Part shown: one piece after another, positions 20,308 to 29,818 of the stretch | How positions within the stretch are numbered: the first letter of the stretch is position 1 | How the letters are laid out: the number at the start of each line of letters is the position of its first letter | DNA from: Lachnospiraceae bacterium | GTDB taxonomy: Bacteria; Bacillota; Clostridia; Lachnospirales; Lachnospiraceae | Reading direction: 5' to 3' | Length of the DNA: 64,000 nucleotides | Assembly (NCBI GenBank): GCA_015057635.1 | Contig: SVEB01000122.1 | Location: forward strand, 29,327-93,326 | The notes under the pieces: generated by a model | Told to the model about the DNA's origin: nothing | Databases searched by the model: none | What the model saw: the letters and a program-made list of their open reading frames with translations, nothing else | Position numbers and translations under genes: made by a program

Positions 20308-21320
20308 AGAGATTGACGGCGATTGTTCCATGCTTTAATGAAGAAGAGGTGCTGCCGCTTTTTTATAAGGAGATTATGCGGGTTGCAAAATGCATGGAGA
20401 AGGAAGTGGAATTTGAGGTTCTGTTTATAAATGATGGGTCTGCAGATGGAACGCTTCGGGTGATGAAGGAACTGCATGAGAAGGATAGGAGAGTACGCTA
20501 TTTTTCATTTTCCAGAAATTTTGGAAAGGAAGCGGCGATGTACTGTGGTCTGGAGCATGCGACCGGAGATTATGTGGCGATTTTAGATGCGGATCTGCAG
20601 CATCCTCCAAAGATGTTAATCGATATGTATGAGGGCATCGTGAAGGAAGGATATGACTGCGTGGCGGCAAGACGTGTGTCGAGGGAAGGCGAACCAAAAG
20701 TACGGTCGTTCTTTTCGAGACGATTTTATCATGTGCTTGCAAAGCTAAGCCAGATTGAGGTTGTGGAAGGCGAAGTGGATTTTCGCCTGATGACAAGGCA
20801 GATGGTGGATGCAGTGCTGCAGATGAGTGAGAGAAACCGTTTTACAAAAGGGATTCTATCCTGGGTCGGATTTAAGACGAAATGGCTTCCGTATCATAAT
20901 GTGGAGCGGGCAGCAGGACAGACGAAATGGTCTTTCTGGAAACTTTTACGATATTCGATGGAAGGCATTATCGGATTTTCGACGGCACCGCTTGCGATTT
21001 CTTCGATTATCGGATTGATTTTTTGTCTGCTGTCATTCCTTGCAATCGTATATATTGTGATCAAGACGCTGATCTGGGGTGATCCGACAAGCGGCTGGCC
21101 ATCTCTTGCCTGCATGATCTTAATGGTAAGCGGAATTCAGCTGTTCTGCATGGGAATTTTGGGACAGTATCTGGGAAAGACTTATATTGAAGTGAAGCAT
21201 CGTCCGATCTATCTGGTGCATGTATCGGACAAGGAACAGGATCAGGAGATGCGAAAGGCGGATCTTGTGGTAGCAGAGTTTTCGGATGCAAAGAAGTCAG
21301 AAAAGATATCCGGTGAATAA
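20304..21320 (+). CDS. Family 2 glycosyltransferase, dolichyl/undecaprenyl-phosphate sugar transferase type (GtrB-like)
   Basis: 'AIVPCFNEEEVLPLFYKEI...FINDGSADGTL', 'DADLQHPP', two C-terminal TM helices; ATGA overlap with the PHP gene. Confidence 0.9.
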   Translation: MKRLTAIVPCFNEEEVLPLFYKEIMRVAKCMEKEVEFEVLFINDGSADGTLRVMKELHEKDRRVRYFSFSRNFGKEAAMYCGLEHATGDYVAILDADLQHPPKMLIDMYEGIVKEGYDCVAARRVSREGEPKVRSFFSRRFYHVLAKLSQIEVVEGEVDFRLMTRQMVDAVLQMSERNRFTKGILSWVGFKTKWLPYHNVERAAGQTKWSFWKLLRYSMEGIIGFSTAPLAISSIIGLIFCLLSFLAIVYIVIKTLIWGDPTSGWPSLACMILMVSGIQLFCMGILGQYLGKTYIEVKHRPIYLVHVSDKEQDQEMRKADLVVAEFSDAKKSEKISGE

Positions 21321-21441
21321 AGAGTGAGATAGCTTTGAAAGTGAAATAAATTGGGAAATGTCTTGTATAATAGGATTTTTTGACTATAATAATAGGAAAT
21401 AAGAGAAATCGATTTTTGTTATTGCGAAGGAAGGAAGAACG

Positions 21442-21828
21442 ATGAAGAAAGTAATTACGTATGGAACTTATGACTTGCTGCATGCAGGCCATGTTAATTT
21501 ATTAAGAAGAGCGAAGGAATATGGGGATTATCTTCTTGTTGTATTATCAACAGATGAATTCAATGCCCTCAAGCATAAGACTGCTTACCACAGCTATGAA
21601 GACAGAAAGCTTATATTAGAGGCAATCCGTTATGTGGATAAAGTAATTCCGGAAACATCCTGGGATCAGAAGATCAAGGACGTAGTGGACAACAATATTG
21701 ATGTATTTGTTATGGGCGATGACTGGAAAGGCCAGTTTGATTTCTTAAAGCCATATTGTGAAGTGGTTTACCTTCCAAGAACAGAAGGCATTTCCACAAC
21801 AAAGATCAAAAACGATTTACACAAGTAA
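21442..21828 (+). CDS. tagD: Glycerol-3-phosphate cytidylyltransferase
   Basis: 'VITYGTYDLLHAGHVNLLRRAKEYGDYLLV', 'RTEGISTTKIK'. Confidence 0.95.
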   Translation: MKKVITYGTYDLLHAGHVNLLRRAKEYGDYLLVVLSTDEFNALKHKTAYHSYEDRKLILEAIRYVDKVIPETSWDQKIKDVVDNNIDVFVMGDDWKGQFDFLKPYCEVVYLPRTEGISTTKIKNDLHK

Positions 21829-21841
21829 GAAAGGAATACCG

Positions 21842-23047
21842 ATGAAGCACATTCTTAAAAAATGCCTGAAAACGGGCATGCTTTTTTGCTACCGGCTTAT
21901 GACGTTTCTTCCGATCAAAAAAGACGTGATCGTATTCGAGAGCAATTTAGGGAGAAACTATACCGGAAGCCCAAGAAGCATTTACGAGGAAATGGTAAGA
22001 CAGGGAATGGATCAGAAGTATCGGTGTTATTATATTTTAGATCAGACGGATATTTCGTTGCCGGGAAACATTAAGACGGTTCGAAATAGCCGTTTTTTCT
22101 ATTATTATAGTATGGCCGTGGCTCGTGTATGGGTATGCGATACGAGATTCCCGAATTATATGATTAAGAGAAAGGGCTGTCGCTATATCCAGACCTGGCA
22201 TGGGACACCACTTAAGAAGTTGGCCCTTGATATGGACGACGTGAAAATGGCGGATGAGACCATCAGTGAATATAAGAAGAATTTCAGGGAGAATACGGCG
22301 ACTTGGGATTATCTGATCTCACAGAATCCATTTTCGACAGAAACATTTAAACGATGCTTTGATTTCCATAAAACAATGCTAGAGATCGGATATCCGCGAA
22401 ATGATGTGCTGTTTCGTGAGAACAATGAGGCGGATATCGTAAAAATCAAGAAGGAATATCAGATCCCGCTTGATAAAAAGGTCATTTTATATGCGCCGAC
22501 CTGGAGGGATGATGCATATTATGAGAATGGCAGCTATAAGTTTGTAACACCGCTTGATTTTAACAGGCTGAAAGAATGTTTTGGATCTGAGTATGTGATC
22601 CTGATTAAATATCATTATATGGTACGGGAACGGATCGACTGGAGCGTATACGACGGATTCTGTATCCCATTTGATAATCGGCACGATATCGCAAAGCTTT
22701 ATCTGGCAAGCGATATCCTGATGACCGATTATTCCTCCGTTATGTTTGATTACAGCTTGCTTGACAGGCCGATGATCTTTTATGCATTTGATTTAGAGGA
22801 GTATAAGGATAATCTAAGAGGTTTTTATTTTGATTTCATGAAGGAAGCTCCGGGACCAATCTGCATTACCAATGACGAAGTGATCGCTGCGATCAAAGAG
22901 GCAGATAGCGCGGCAGGAATTCCGGAAAGCGATAAAGAAAAGTACAAGGAATTTAAGAAAAAGTATAATCCATTTGACGACGGGAAGGCGTCGGAAAAAG
23001 TGGTCAAGCTGATTGAGAGCTTTGTGACAAAGAAGAAGCCGGTTTAA
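21842..23047 (+). CDS. CDP-glycerol glycerophosphotransferase family protein
   Basis: Start refined to ATG 21842; 'QTWHGTPLKKLALD', 'YPRNDVLF', 'LMTDYSSVMFDYSLLDRPMIFY'. Confidence 0.92.
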   Translation: MKHILKKCLKTGMLFCYRLMTFLPIKKDVIVFESNLGRNYTGSPRSIYEEMVRQGMDQKYRCYYILDQTDISLPGNIKTVRNSRFFYYYSMAVARVWVCDTRFPNYMIKRKGCRYIQTWHGTPLKKLALDMDDVKMADETISEYKKNFRENTATWDYLISQNPFSTETFKRCFDFHKTMLEIGYPRNDVLFRENNEADIVKIKKEYQIPLDKKVILYAPTWRDDAYYENGSYKFVTPLDFNRLKECFGSEYVILIKYHYMVRERIDWSVYDGFCIPFDNRHDIAKLYLASDILMTDYSSVMFDYSLLDRPMIFYAFDLEEYKDNLRGFYFDFMKEAPGPICITNDEVIAAIKEADSAAGIPESDKEKYKEFKKKYNPFDDGKASEKVVKLIESFVTKKKPV

Positions 23048-23111
23048 GATGATGACTCGGATGTGCATAAGGCTGCCAGATTACCAAATCCTATCAACAT
23101 CGTGTTTTGCG

Positions 23112-23140
23112 TTGACAAAGATAGGAAAGTAAGCTATAGT
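23112..23140 (+). promoter_or_regulatory. Sigma-A-type promoter for the LysA-like gene
   Basis: TTGACA - 17 bp - TATAGT. Confidence 0.75.
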
Positions 23141-23194
23141 AATTCCAAAATGTTTCACGGAGAAATGTAGAATGACTGTAAGGAGAGAACTAGC

Positions 23195-24454
23195 ATGAAG
23201 AAACCATTTGTGACACTAGAAGAAGTAAGAGACATCGTAAAGACATATCCAACACCATTCCATATCTATGACGAAAAAGGCATTCGTGAGAACGCCCGCA
23301 AGCTAAAGGCGGCATTTGCATGGAACAAAGGATTTAAAGAATACTTTGCAGTAAAAGCAACTCCAAATCCATTTATCTTAGAGATCCTAAAGGAAGAAGG
23401 ATGCGGGACGGACTGTTCTTCCTTAACGGAGTTAATGATGTCCGAAGCAATTGGCTTACAGGGACATGACATTATGTTCTCCTCCAATGAGACACCGGCA
23501 GGCGAATTCACAAAGGCAAGGGAATTAGGCGGCATCATCAATTTAGATGACTTCACCCATATTGATTTCTTAAAAGAAGAATGCGGCATTCCGGAAACCA
23601 TCTGCTGTCGTTATAATCCAGGCGGTGTATATGAAGTAAGCAATGGAATCATGGATAATCCGGGAGACTCCAAATACGGATTCACCAAAGAGCAGATCAT
23701 AGAAGGATATAAGAAGTTAATGAGCCTTGGCGCGAAGAACTTCGGTATCCATTCCTTCTTAGTAAGCAACACGGTTACAAACGATTACTACCCAATGCTT
23801 GCAAGAACGCTGTTTGAACTTGCGGTAGAGTTAAAAGAGAAAACCGGTGCAAACATTACATTCATCAATCTCTCCGGCGGTGTCGGCATCCCTTATTATC
23901 CGGATCAGGAAGGCAACGATATCATGGCGATCGGTGAAGGTGTCCGCAAGGCATTTGAAGAGATCATGGTACCGGCAGGACTTGGTGATGTTGCGATCTT
24001 TACCGAGTTAGGACGCTTTATGTTAGCACCATACGGTCATCTTGTGACAAAGGCAATCCATGAGAAACATATTTATAAGGAATACATCGGTGTGGATGCA
24101 TGTGCCGTGAACTTAATGAGACCGGCTATGTACGGCGCATACCACCACATTACGGTTCTTGGAAAAGAAGATGCTCCATGCGATCATGTTTACGATGTAG
24201 TAGGCTCTCTTTGCGAAAACAACGATAAGTTTGCAATCGACCGCAAGCTGCCAGAAATCGAAAAAGGAGACTACCTTGTAATACACGACACCGGCGCACA
24301 TGGTTTCGCAATGGGCTACAACTACAACGGCAAACTAAAATCCGCCGAACTCCTAAAGAAGACCGACGGCACCATCCAGATGATCCGCCGGGCCGAAACC
24401 CCATCCGACTACTTCGCAACTTTTGACTTCTGCGATGTGTTGAAGAAATTCTAA
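23195..24454 (+). CDS. lysA: Diaminopimelate decarboxylase-like PLP enzyme (Orn/DAP/Arg decarboxylase family 2)
   Basis: 'TPFHIYDEKGIRENARKLKAAF', 'YFAVKATPNPFILEILKEEGCGTDCSS', 'INLSGGVGIPY', 'HDTGAHGFAMGYNYNGKL'. Confidence 0.85.
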   Translation: MKKPFVTLEEVRDIVKTYPTPFHIYDEKGIRENARKLKAAFAWNKGFKEYFAVKATPNPFILEILKEEGCGTDCSSLTELMMSEAIGLQGHDIMFSSNETPAGEFTKARELGGIINLDDFTHIDFLKEECGIPETICCRYNPGGVYEVSNGIMDNPGDSKYGFTKEQIIEGYKKLMSLGAKNFGIHSFLVSNTVTNDYYPMLARTLFELAVELKEKTGANITFINLSGGVGIPYYPDQEGNDIMAIGEGVRKAFEEIMVPAGLGDVAIFTELGRFMLAPYGHLVTKAIHEKHIYKEYIGVDACAVNLMRPAMYGAYHHITVLGKEDAPCDHVYDVVGSLCENNDKFAIDRKLPEIEKGDYLVIHDTGAHGFAMGYNYNGKLKSAELLKKTDGTIQMIRRAETPSDYFATFDFCDVLKKF

Positions 24455-24460
24455 GGGAAA

Positions 24461-24655
24461 TTCCCGCCTCGTATCCCCCGCACGAGCCGATATGGTTCCG
24501 ATGTTCGGACGCAAGGTGTACACTGGGATGAAAAAATCTCCCCAGATCAGACAGGAAACCACAGTCTGCTCTGGGGAGATTTTTTCATCCCAGCGTTCAC
24601 CTTGAGCCGGACATCCGGAACCATATCGACTCGTGCGGGGGATACAAGGCGGGAA
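24461..24655. repeat. Long palindrome, family copy D
   Basis: TTCCCGCCTCGTATCCCCCGCACGAGCCGATATGGTTCCGATGTTCGGACGCAAGG... mirrored by ...CCTTGAGCCGGACATCCGGAACCATATCGACTCGTGCGGGGGATACAAGGCGGGAA; core ATCAGACAGGAAACCACAGTCTGCT at 24546-24570. Confidence 0.95.
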
Positions 24656-24686
24656 CCACGATGCGTTTCTTTGAAACGCACCGTGG
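24656..24686. repeat. Short accessory hairpin of copy D
   Basis: CCACGATGCGTTTC-TTT-GAAACGCACCGTGG. Confidence 0.85.
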
Positions 24687-25009
24687 CTGCACACACTTGG
24701 CAGGAGAGACGGGGAGCGGATGCGCGGATGGACGGCTGAGGAGGGAAGAAAGGAAGGCTTGAATGGAGTGCGCGGTCTCAGATAATGATAATTCCCTTAA
24801 GTGGCGCGGGGATAGAAAGAAACACCATTATGTTATCTTTGTTGTGGTTTATGCTTACCCTTCCGTATTTATGTTTTGTGGTGCTTATCAATCATGCCTG
24901 AATATTGATCGGGTATGGTGAGGCCTTCATCTCATCATCCCCACGTCCTTATCATCCAAGTGAATCTTTGCACTGGATGCAATCTCAGTGCCTCACCAGT
25001 CGTCCGTCT

Positions 25010-25094
25010 CATGACAATGCGTTTCGAAGAAACGCATTGTCATGCTGGTAAGAGCCCTCCTACCACGCCACGCGTCCGGAGGGCTCTTACCAGC
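25010..25094. repeat. Truncated family copy E: accessory hairpin plus short 51-bp hairpin
   Basis: CATGACAATGCGTTTC-GAA-GAAACGCATTGTCATG (25010-25044), then GCTGGTAAGAGCCCTCC...GGAGGGCTCTTACCAGC (25044-25094); no GCAGACAG core. Confidence 0.8.
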
Positions 25095-25123
25095 ATATTC
25101 ACAATTTTTTCACAATGAGCATG

Positions 25124-25151
25124 TTAATTTTTTAGCGGAGAAAGCCGATAT
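25124..25151 (+). promoter_or_regulatory. Candidate sigma-28 (FliA/SigD) promoter for flgM operon
   Basis: TTAAT-rich -35 region followed ~15-16 bp later by GCCGATAT. Confidence 0.65.
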
Positions 25152-25214
25152 AGAGAGTAGAAACAAAGAGAAACCAGGGGATACTGGAATCTAAAAAATG
25201 AGGTGGTGGAAAAT

Positions 25215-25493
25215 ATGCGTATCGAAGCATATAACAAAATTAATCAGATCTATCAGACAAACAATGCTGCGAAAGTCAGCAAAACTGGGAAGGTAAGTGC
25301 GTCTGATAAACTAGAGATTTCACAGATCGGGAAGGATATCCAGGTTGCGAAAGCAGCAGTCGCACAAACTGAGGACGTGCGTATGGATAAGGTCAACGAA
25401 ATCAAACAGAGAATGGCAAGCGGAACTTACAATGTAAGCGCTGAAGAACTGGCAGACAAATTAGTAGAGAATTATTTTGATCAGTCTATCTAA
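25215..25493 (+). CDS. flgM: Negative regulator of flagellin synthesis (anti-sigma-28) FlgM
   Basis: ORF 25203-25493, start refined to ATG 25215; 'DKLEISQIGKDIQVAKAAVAQ...DVRMDKVNEIKQRMASGTYNVSAEELADKLVENYF'. Confidence 0.9.
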   Translation: MRIEAYNKINQIYQTNNAAKVSKTGKVSASDKLEISQIGKDIQVAKAAVAQTEDVRMDKVNEIKQRMASGTYNVSAEELADKLVENYFDQSI

Positions 25494-25507
25494 CGATAGA
25501 CTGATTT
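25479..25507 (+). other. Hairpin spanning the flgM stop codon
   Basis: ATCAGTCTATC-TAAC-GATAGACTGAT with the TAA stop in the loop. Confidence 0.6.
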
Positions 25508-25526
25508 ATCATGGAGAGGTAATACT

Positions 25527-26042
25527 TTGGCAAGTTTAATCGAAGAACTGGTTTCGACGCTTTCGTCTGAAATCGAGGTTTATGAGAAAATGGTTCCGAT
25601 CTCGGAAAAGAAAACACGCATCATCGTAAAAAATGATTTGGAAGGGTTAGTTTCCATAACCGAACAGGAACAGCTTGCGGTAGAACGACTGCAGGTATTA
25701 GAACACAAAAGAGAAGAAATCGTCCGTAATATTGCGGTAGTATTAAGCAAAGATGTGAAAACGCTGACATTGAAAAATATGATCGCACTCTTTCATAATC
25801 AGCCGGAAGTGCAGAAGGAACTTTCGAGGATTCATGATACACTGCAAAGCTTATTAAAACGGATCGTTGAGAATAATGAAAGAAATCGGATGTTAATCGA
25901 GCAGTCCCTTGAGATGATTGAATTTAACCGAAACGTGCTGCAGAGTACATTTTTAACTCCGGGCAGCAATAACTATACAAGCAAGGCATCACAGTTTGAT
26001 ATGCCGTTAGGGCAGATGGGAACTTTCGATGCAAAGCAATAA
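25527..26042 (+). CDS. flgN: FlgN-type export chaperone
   Basis: TTG start; FlgN-like helical protein between flgM and flgK. Confidence 0.8.
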   Translation: MASLIEELVSTLSSEIEVYEKMVPISEKKTRIIVKNDLEGLVSITEQEQLAVERLQVLEHKREEIVRNIAVVLSKDVKTLTLKNMIALFHNQPEVQKELSRIHDTLQSLLKRIVENNERNRMLIEQSLEMIEFNRNVLQSTFLTPGSNNYTSKASQFDMPLGQMGTFDAKQ

Positions 26043-26066
26043 GAGAAAGTAACGAGGTAATCAGTA

Positions 26067-27938
26067 ATGAGCTTAATGGGATCTTTATATGTGGGATCTT
26101 CTGGCCTGGCATCCAGTCAAAATGCCATCAATACATCAGCCCATAACCTTTCTAACGTAGGAACCAAGGGATACGTAAGACAGCAGACAGTCTTAAAAGA
26201 TATCCAGTACCAGAATGTTGGTCTTAGCGGCACCAATACAAAACAGGTCGGGCTCGGTGTAGATACACAGATTGTAAGACAGGTAAGAGACCAGTTTCTA
26301 GACAAGTCTTATCGCGCGGAACTTGGAAGGCAGGGATTTTATGATTCCCAGTTTGAGACCGTAAGCGAGATTGAAAGTTTATTCGGTGAGATTGACGGCG
26401 TGGCATATCAGGATACGCTTGAGAATCTATGGGAATCCTTGGAAGAATTGAGCAAAGAGCCGGATAGCTTAGTAACGAGAGCGACCGTTATTCAGACATC
26501 GGTAGCATTCTTAGAACGTTCCCAGAACATTGCGAGCCAGTTAAGCGAATATCAGTTAAACCTCAATACCGAGATTGAACAGAAAGTAAGCCGTATCAAT
26601 GAGATTGCGACTGAAATCAAGGATCTGAATGACCAGATCTGTTATTATGAAGCAGGCGGAGTGGAGAATGCAAACGATCTTCGAGATTCCAGAAACCTGC
26701 TTTTAGATGAGTTAGGTCAGATCGCATCCATTACATACAGAGAAAATCCGGACGGAAAGATGATGGTAAGCTTAGAAGGCATGTCTCTTGTAAATGAAAA
26801 TATGACATTTTCCATGGGTACTATGACCGTTCTTGATTTTGAAAAGATGGTACAGGGTGAGGATTTTGATGAAGAATCGGTTTTAGCCGGCGGAAATACC
26901 GGAATGCTGATGCCGGTCTGGACAAGCTATGGCAATACCGAAGTATTTAACTTCGATGTGCTTCCGACAAGTGAGAAAGATACCGATATCGGTGCCTTAA
27001 AAGGCCTTATCTTAGCAAGAGGAGAGAAGGTAGGCAAATATATCGATATCCCGATTGCTCCAAAACAAGAAGAATATATGGATGAGACCGGCACCTTAGA
27101 TGAAGAAGCATATGCGGAAGCCTATGCAAAATATGAGGAAGAGGTAAAGGTATATAACAAGACCATCGACGCCTCCGTTTGTGTGGCATCCCAGGCTCAG
27201 TTTGACCAGCTTGTGCATGGCATTGTGACTACACTAAACAATATCCTGTCTCCGAATAAAGAAGTAGTCGTGCCGGCAGGTACTACAATTGAGCTGGCAG
27301 ATGGTTCTTCCTATACATATGAAGAAGACACTACCATTCGTATTTTTGATGAAGAAAACGCACCGGTAGGCATGGATGAAGATGCGACCGGCGGAACGGA
27401 GCTATTTTCAAGAAAAGGGATGCCCCGCTATACCGAAGCTCAGGAAATCATGCTGACAGACGGTACGGTCATCACAGCACGCATTTACAATGAAGAAAAC
27501 AGCAATGATAATTATTCGCTGTACACATTAGGAGAGATCGAAATAAACGATGCGATCTTAGAGAATCCGTCCCTGATCGCGCTTACAAGCAATAGCGGGA
27601 CCGGCGACTATGACATTGAGACGACCAAGAAGTTAATCGATGCATGGAATCAGGACTTTGCCACACTTTCTCCGAATGCGTTGACCATGAGTACATTTAA
27701 AGAGTATTACAATTCGTTTACTGGAAATGTAGCAACGGTGGGAGAGCGTTTCAGCACGATCGCATCCAACCAGGAAAATGTGGCAGCAAGCATTGACAAC
27801 CAGAGAGCATCCTTAATGAGCGTTTCTTCCGATGAAGAGCTGACGGATCTGATCAAATACCAGCATGCCTACAGTGCAGCTGCAAGATATGTCAATGTAG
27901 TCGATCAGATGATCGAGCAGATTGTAACACAACTATAG
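26067..27938 (+). CDS. flgK: Flagellar hook-associated protein FlgK
   Basis: 'SGLASSQNAINTSAHNLSNVGTKGYVRQQT', C-terminal 'DLIKYQHAYSAAARYVNVVDQMIEQIV'. Confidence 0.95.
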   Translation: MSLMGSLYVGSSGLASSQNAINTSAHNLSNVGTKGYVRQQTVLKDIQYQNVGLSGTNTKQVGLGVDTQIVRQVRDQFLDKSYRAELGRQGFYDSQFETVSEIESLFGEIDGVAYQDTLENLWESLEELSKEPDSLVTRATVIQTSVAFLERSQNIASQLSEYQLNLNTEIEQKVSRINEIATEIKDLNDQICYYEAGGVENANDLRDSRNLLLDELGQIASITYRENPDGKMMVSLEGMSLVNENMTFSMGTMTVLDFEKMVQGEDFDEESVLAGGNTGMLMPVWTSYGNTEVFNFDVLPTSEKDTDIGALKGLILARGEKVGKYIDIPIAPKQEEYMDETGTLDEEAYAEAYAKYEEEVKVYNKTIDASVCVASQAQFDQLVHGIVTTLNNILSPNKEVVVPAGTTIELADGSSYTYEEDTTIRIFDEENAPVGMDEDATGGTELFSRKGMPRYTEAQEIMLTDGTVITARIYNEENSNDNYSLYTLGEIEINDAILENPSLIALTSNSGTGDYDIETTKKLIDAWNQDFATLSPNALTMSTFKEYYNSFTGNVATVGERFSTIASNQENVAASIDNQRASLMSVSSDEELTDLIKYQHAYSAAARYVNVVDQMIEQIVTQL

Positions 27939-27949
27939 GAGGATAGCAG

Positions 27950-29791
27950 ATGTCATCTACATTTTTTGGCTTAAGCATAGCAAAATCCGGGCTGTATGCT
28001 TCACAAGCGGCATTAAACACAACAGCCCACAACATATCCAATACCGAGACAACAGGCTACTCCAGACAGGTTGTGAACCAGAGTGCATCAAAGGCGATCA
28101 GCGTCAACCGTACGTATGGTATGGCAGGTACCGGTGTTGATGTAACAGGCGTGGAACGAATGAGGAATGCCTATTACGATTCCAAGTACTTAAAAAACAA
28201 TACCGTTTACGGCGAATATTCCAGCAAAAGCTACTATATGACCGAAATCGAAAACTATTTCAATGAGATCGAATCCGAAGGATTTACCACTACATTTGAT
28301 AGGATGTATGACAGCCTTCAGGAACTGCAGAAAGATCCTTCCAGCGAAACTATCCGTACACAGGTCATGAACTATGCGCAGTCTTTATGCGATTATTTCA
28401 CGAATCTTTCCGATAACATGCAGAAGGTGCAGACAGAATGCAACTTTGAGATCAAGACACAGGTAGAACGCATCAATTCCTTAGCGCAGCAGATCGCATC
28501 CGTGACCAAGCAGATCAATGTGCTGGAAGTAGGCGGCGGTACCGCAAATGATCTTCGTGATAAGAGAGATCTTTTAGTGGATGAATTATCCACTTATGCA
28601 AGTGTATCCACTTCTGAAAATGTAGTAGGAGACGGAGTCGGCATTACAAGCTTTGTAGTAAAAATCAACAATCAGACATTAGTCGACACCTATGAATACA
28701 ATGCATTAGAAGTTGTTCCGAGAAAAGAACTGGTAAACCAGAATGACGTAGCTGGCTTATACGATGTTCAGTGGTCCAATGGTCAGAAGTTTGATACCAA
28801 CAGTGCGACTCTTGGCGGCACGCTGCATGCATTATTCCAGGTGAGGGACGGCAACAGCAACGAAGCATTTAAAGGAACCAGCGAGGCCGTAAATGCAGGG
28901 GATACTGTGATCACCGTATCCGAAACAAATATCAATGCGGTTGAGAAGCTGAACATTCCTTCAGAAGGTATCATCACGGTTAATAACCGGGAATACAAAT
29001 ATACCGGATTCCAGGTAAGAGAAGATGAAGATACCGGTACTTATGTCTATGATTTCTCCTTAGAAGAAGAGATCACCACAGGAAGTGATGAGGTAAGCAT
29101 CATAATCGGAGAAAACATCGATTATAAAGGCATTCCTTATTATATGTCCCAGCTGAATCAGTTTGTCCGCACCTATGCGAAGGCATTTAATGATATTCAT
29201 ACAACGGGAGAAGATTTAGACGGCAATACAGGCCTTGATTTCTTCAATGGACAGGATGCTGTGACCGGAAAGAATTATGTGTTTAAAAGAAGCGAGGATA
29301 TGGAAGATGAAGACGTCCTCTTTAGTTCCAAAACCGGTGATTATGCGGTGGAAGATGAAGACGCAAATTACGGATCTTATTACTTTTTAACCGTCTCCAA
29401 CTTCCAGGTGACCAAAGATGTTTATTCTAATCCAAGAAGATTCGCCGCTGCTTCAACTATCACAGACGGTATTGAAAACTCCGACAGCGTGCAGGGGTTA
29501 ATTGATCTGAAAAATGATGTGACTATGTTCCGCCAAGGAAAGCCATCCTCTTTCTTACAGACTATGATAGCTGAAATCGGAATCGATTCCTCCAAAGCAT
29601 CGGTTTTATCTAAAAATCAGGAAAACATCTTAAATACCGTGAAGAATCAGCGTCTGTCTGTCAGCGGTGTTGATACGGAAGAAGAAGCCATGAACTTAGT
29701 TCAGCATCAGAATGCCTATAATTTATCTGCAAAATCGGTATCTGTCTTAAATGAGATCTACGATAAGCTGATCAATTATATGGGCGTATAA
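27950..29791 (+). CDS. flgK: Second FlgK-type hook-associated protein
   Basis: 'FFGLSIAKSGLYASQAALNTTAHNISNTETTGYSRQVVNQ', 'MNLVQHQNAYNLSAKSVSVLNEIYDKLI'. Confidence 0.92.
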   Translation: MSSTFFGLSIAKSGLYASQAALNTTAHNISNTETTGYSRQVVNQSASKAISVNRTYGMAGTGVDVTGVERMRNAYYDSKYLKNNTVYGEYSSKSYYMTEIENYFNEIESEGFTTTFDRMYDSLQELQKDPSSETIRTQVMNYAQSLCDYFTNLSDNMQKVQTECNFEIKTQVERINSLAQQIASVTKQINVLEVGGGTANDLRDKRDLLVDELSTYASVSTSENVVGDGVGITSFVVKINNQTLVDTYEYNALEVVPRKELVNQNDVAGLYDVQWSNGQKFDTNSATLGGTLHALFQVRDGNSNEAFKGTSEAVNAGDTVITVSETNINAVEKLNIPSEGIITVNNREYKYTGFQVREDEDTGTYVYDFSLEEEITTGSDEVSIIIGENIDYKGIPYYMSQLNQFVRTYAKAFNDIHTTGEDLDGNTGLDFFNGQDAVTGKNYVFKRSEDMEDEDVLFSSKTGDYAVEDEDANYGSYYFLTVSNFQVTKDVYSNPRRFAAASTITDGIENSDSVQGLIDLKNDVTMFRQGKPSSFLQTMIAEIGIDSSKASVLSKNQENILNTVKNQRLSVSGVDTEEEAMNLVQHQNAYNLSAKSVSVLNEIYDKLINYMGV

Positions 29792-29818
29792 GCCATTTTT
29801 GAAATGAGGTAATGATAC

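Noticed and set aside
19618-20331. 237-aa antisense ORF over the PHP gene
   Set aside because: The sense frame has clear PHP motifs; the antisense frame has none.
24353-24694. ORF 24353-24694 (-)
   Set aside because: Antisense to the lysA 3' end and through palindrome D; composition follows the palindrome.
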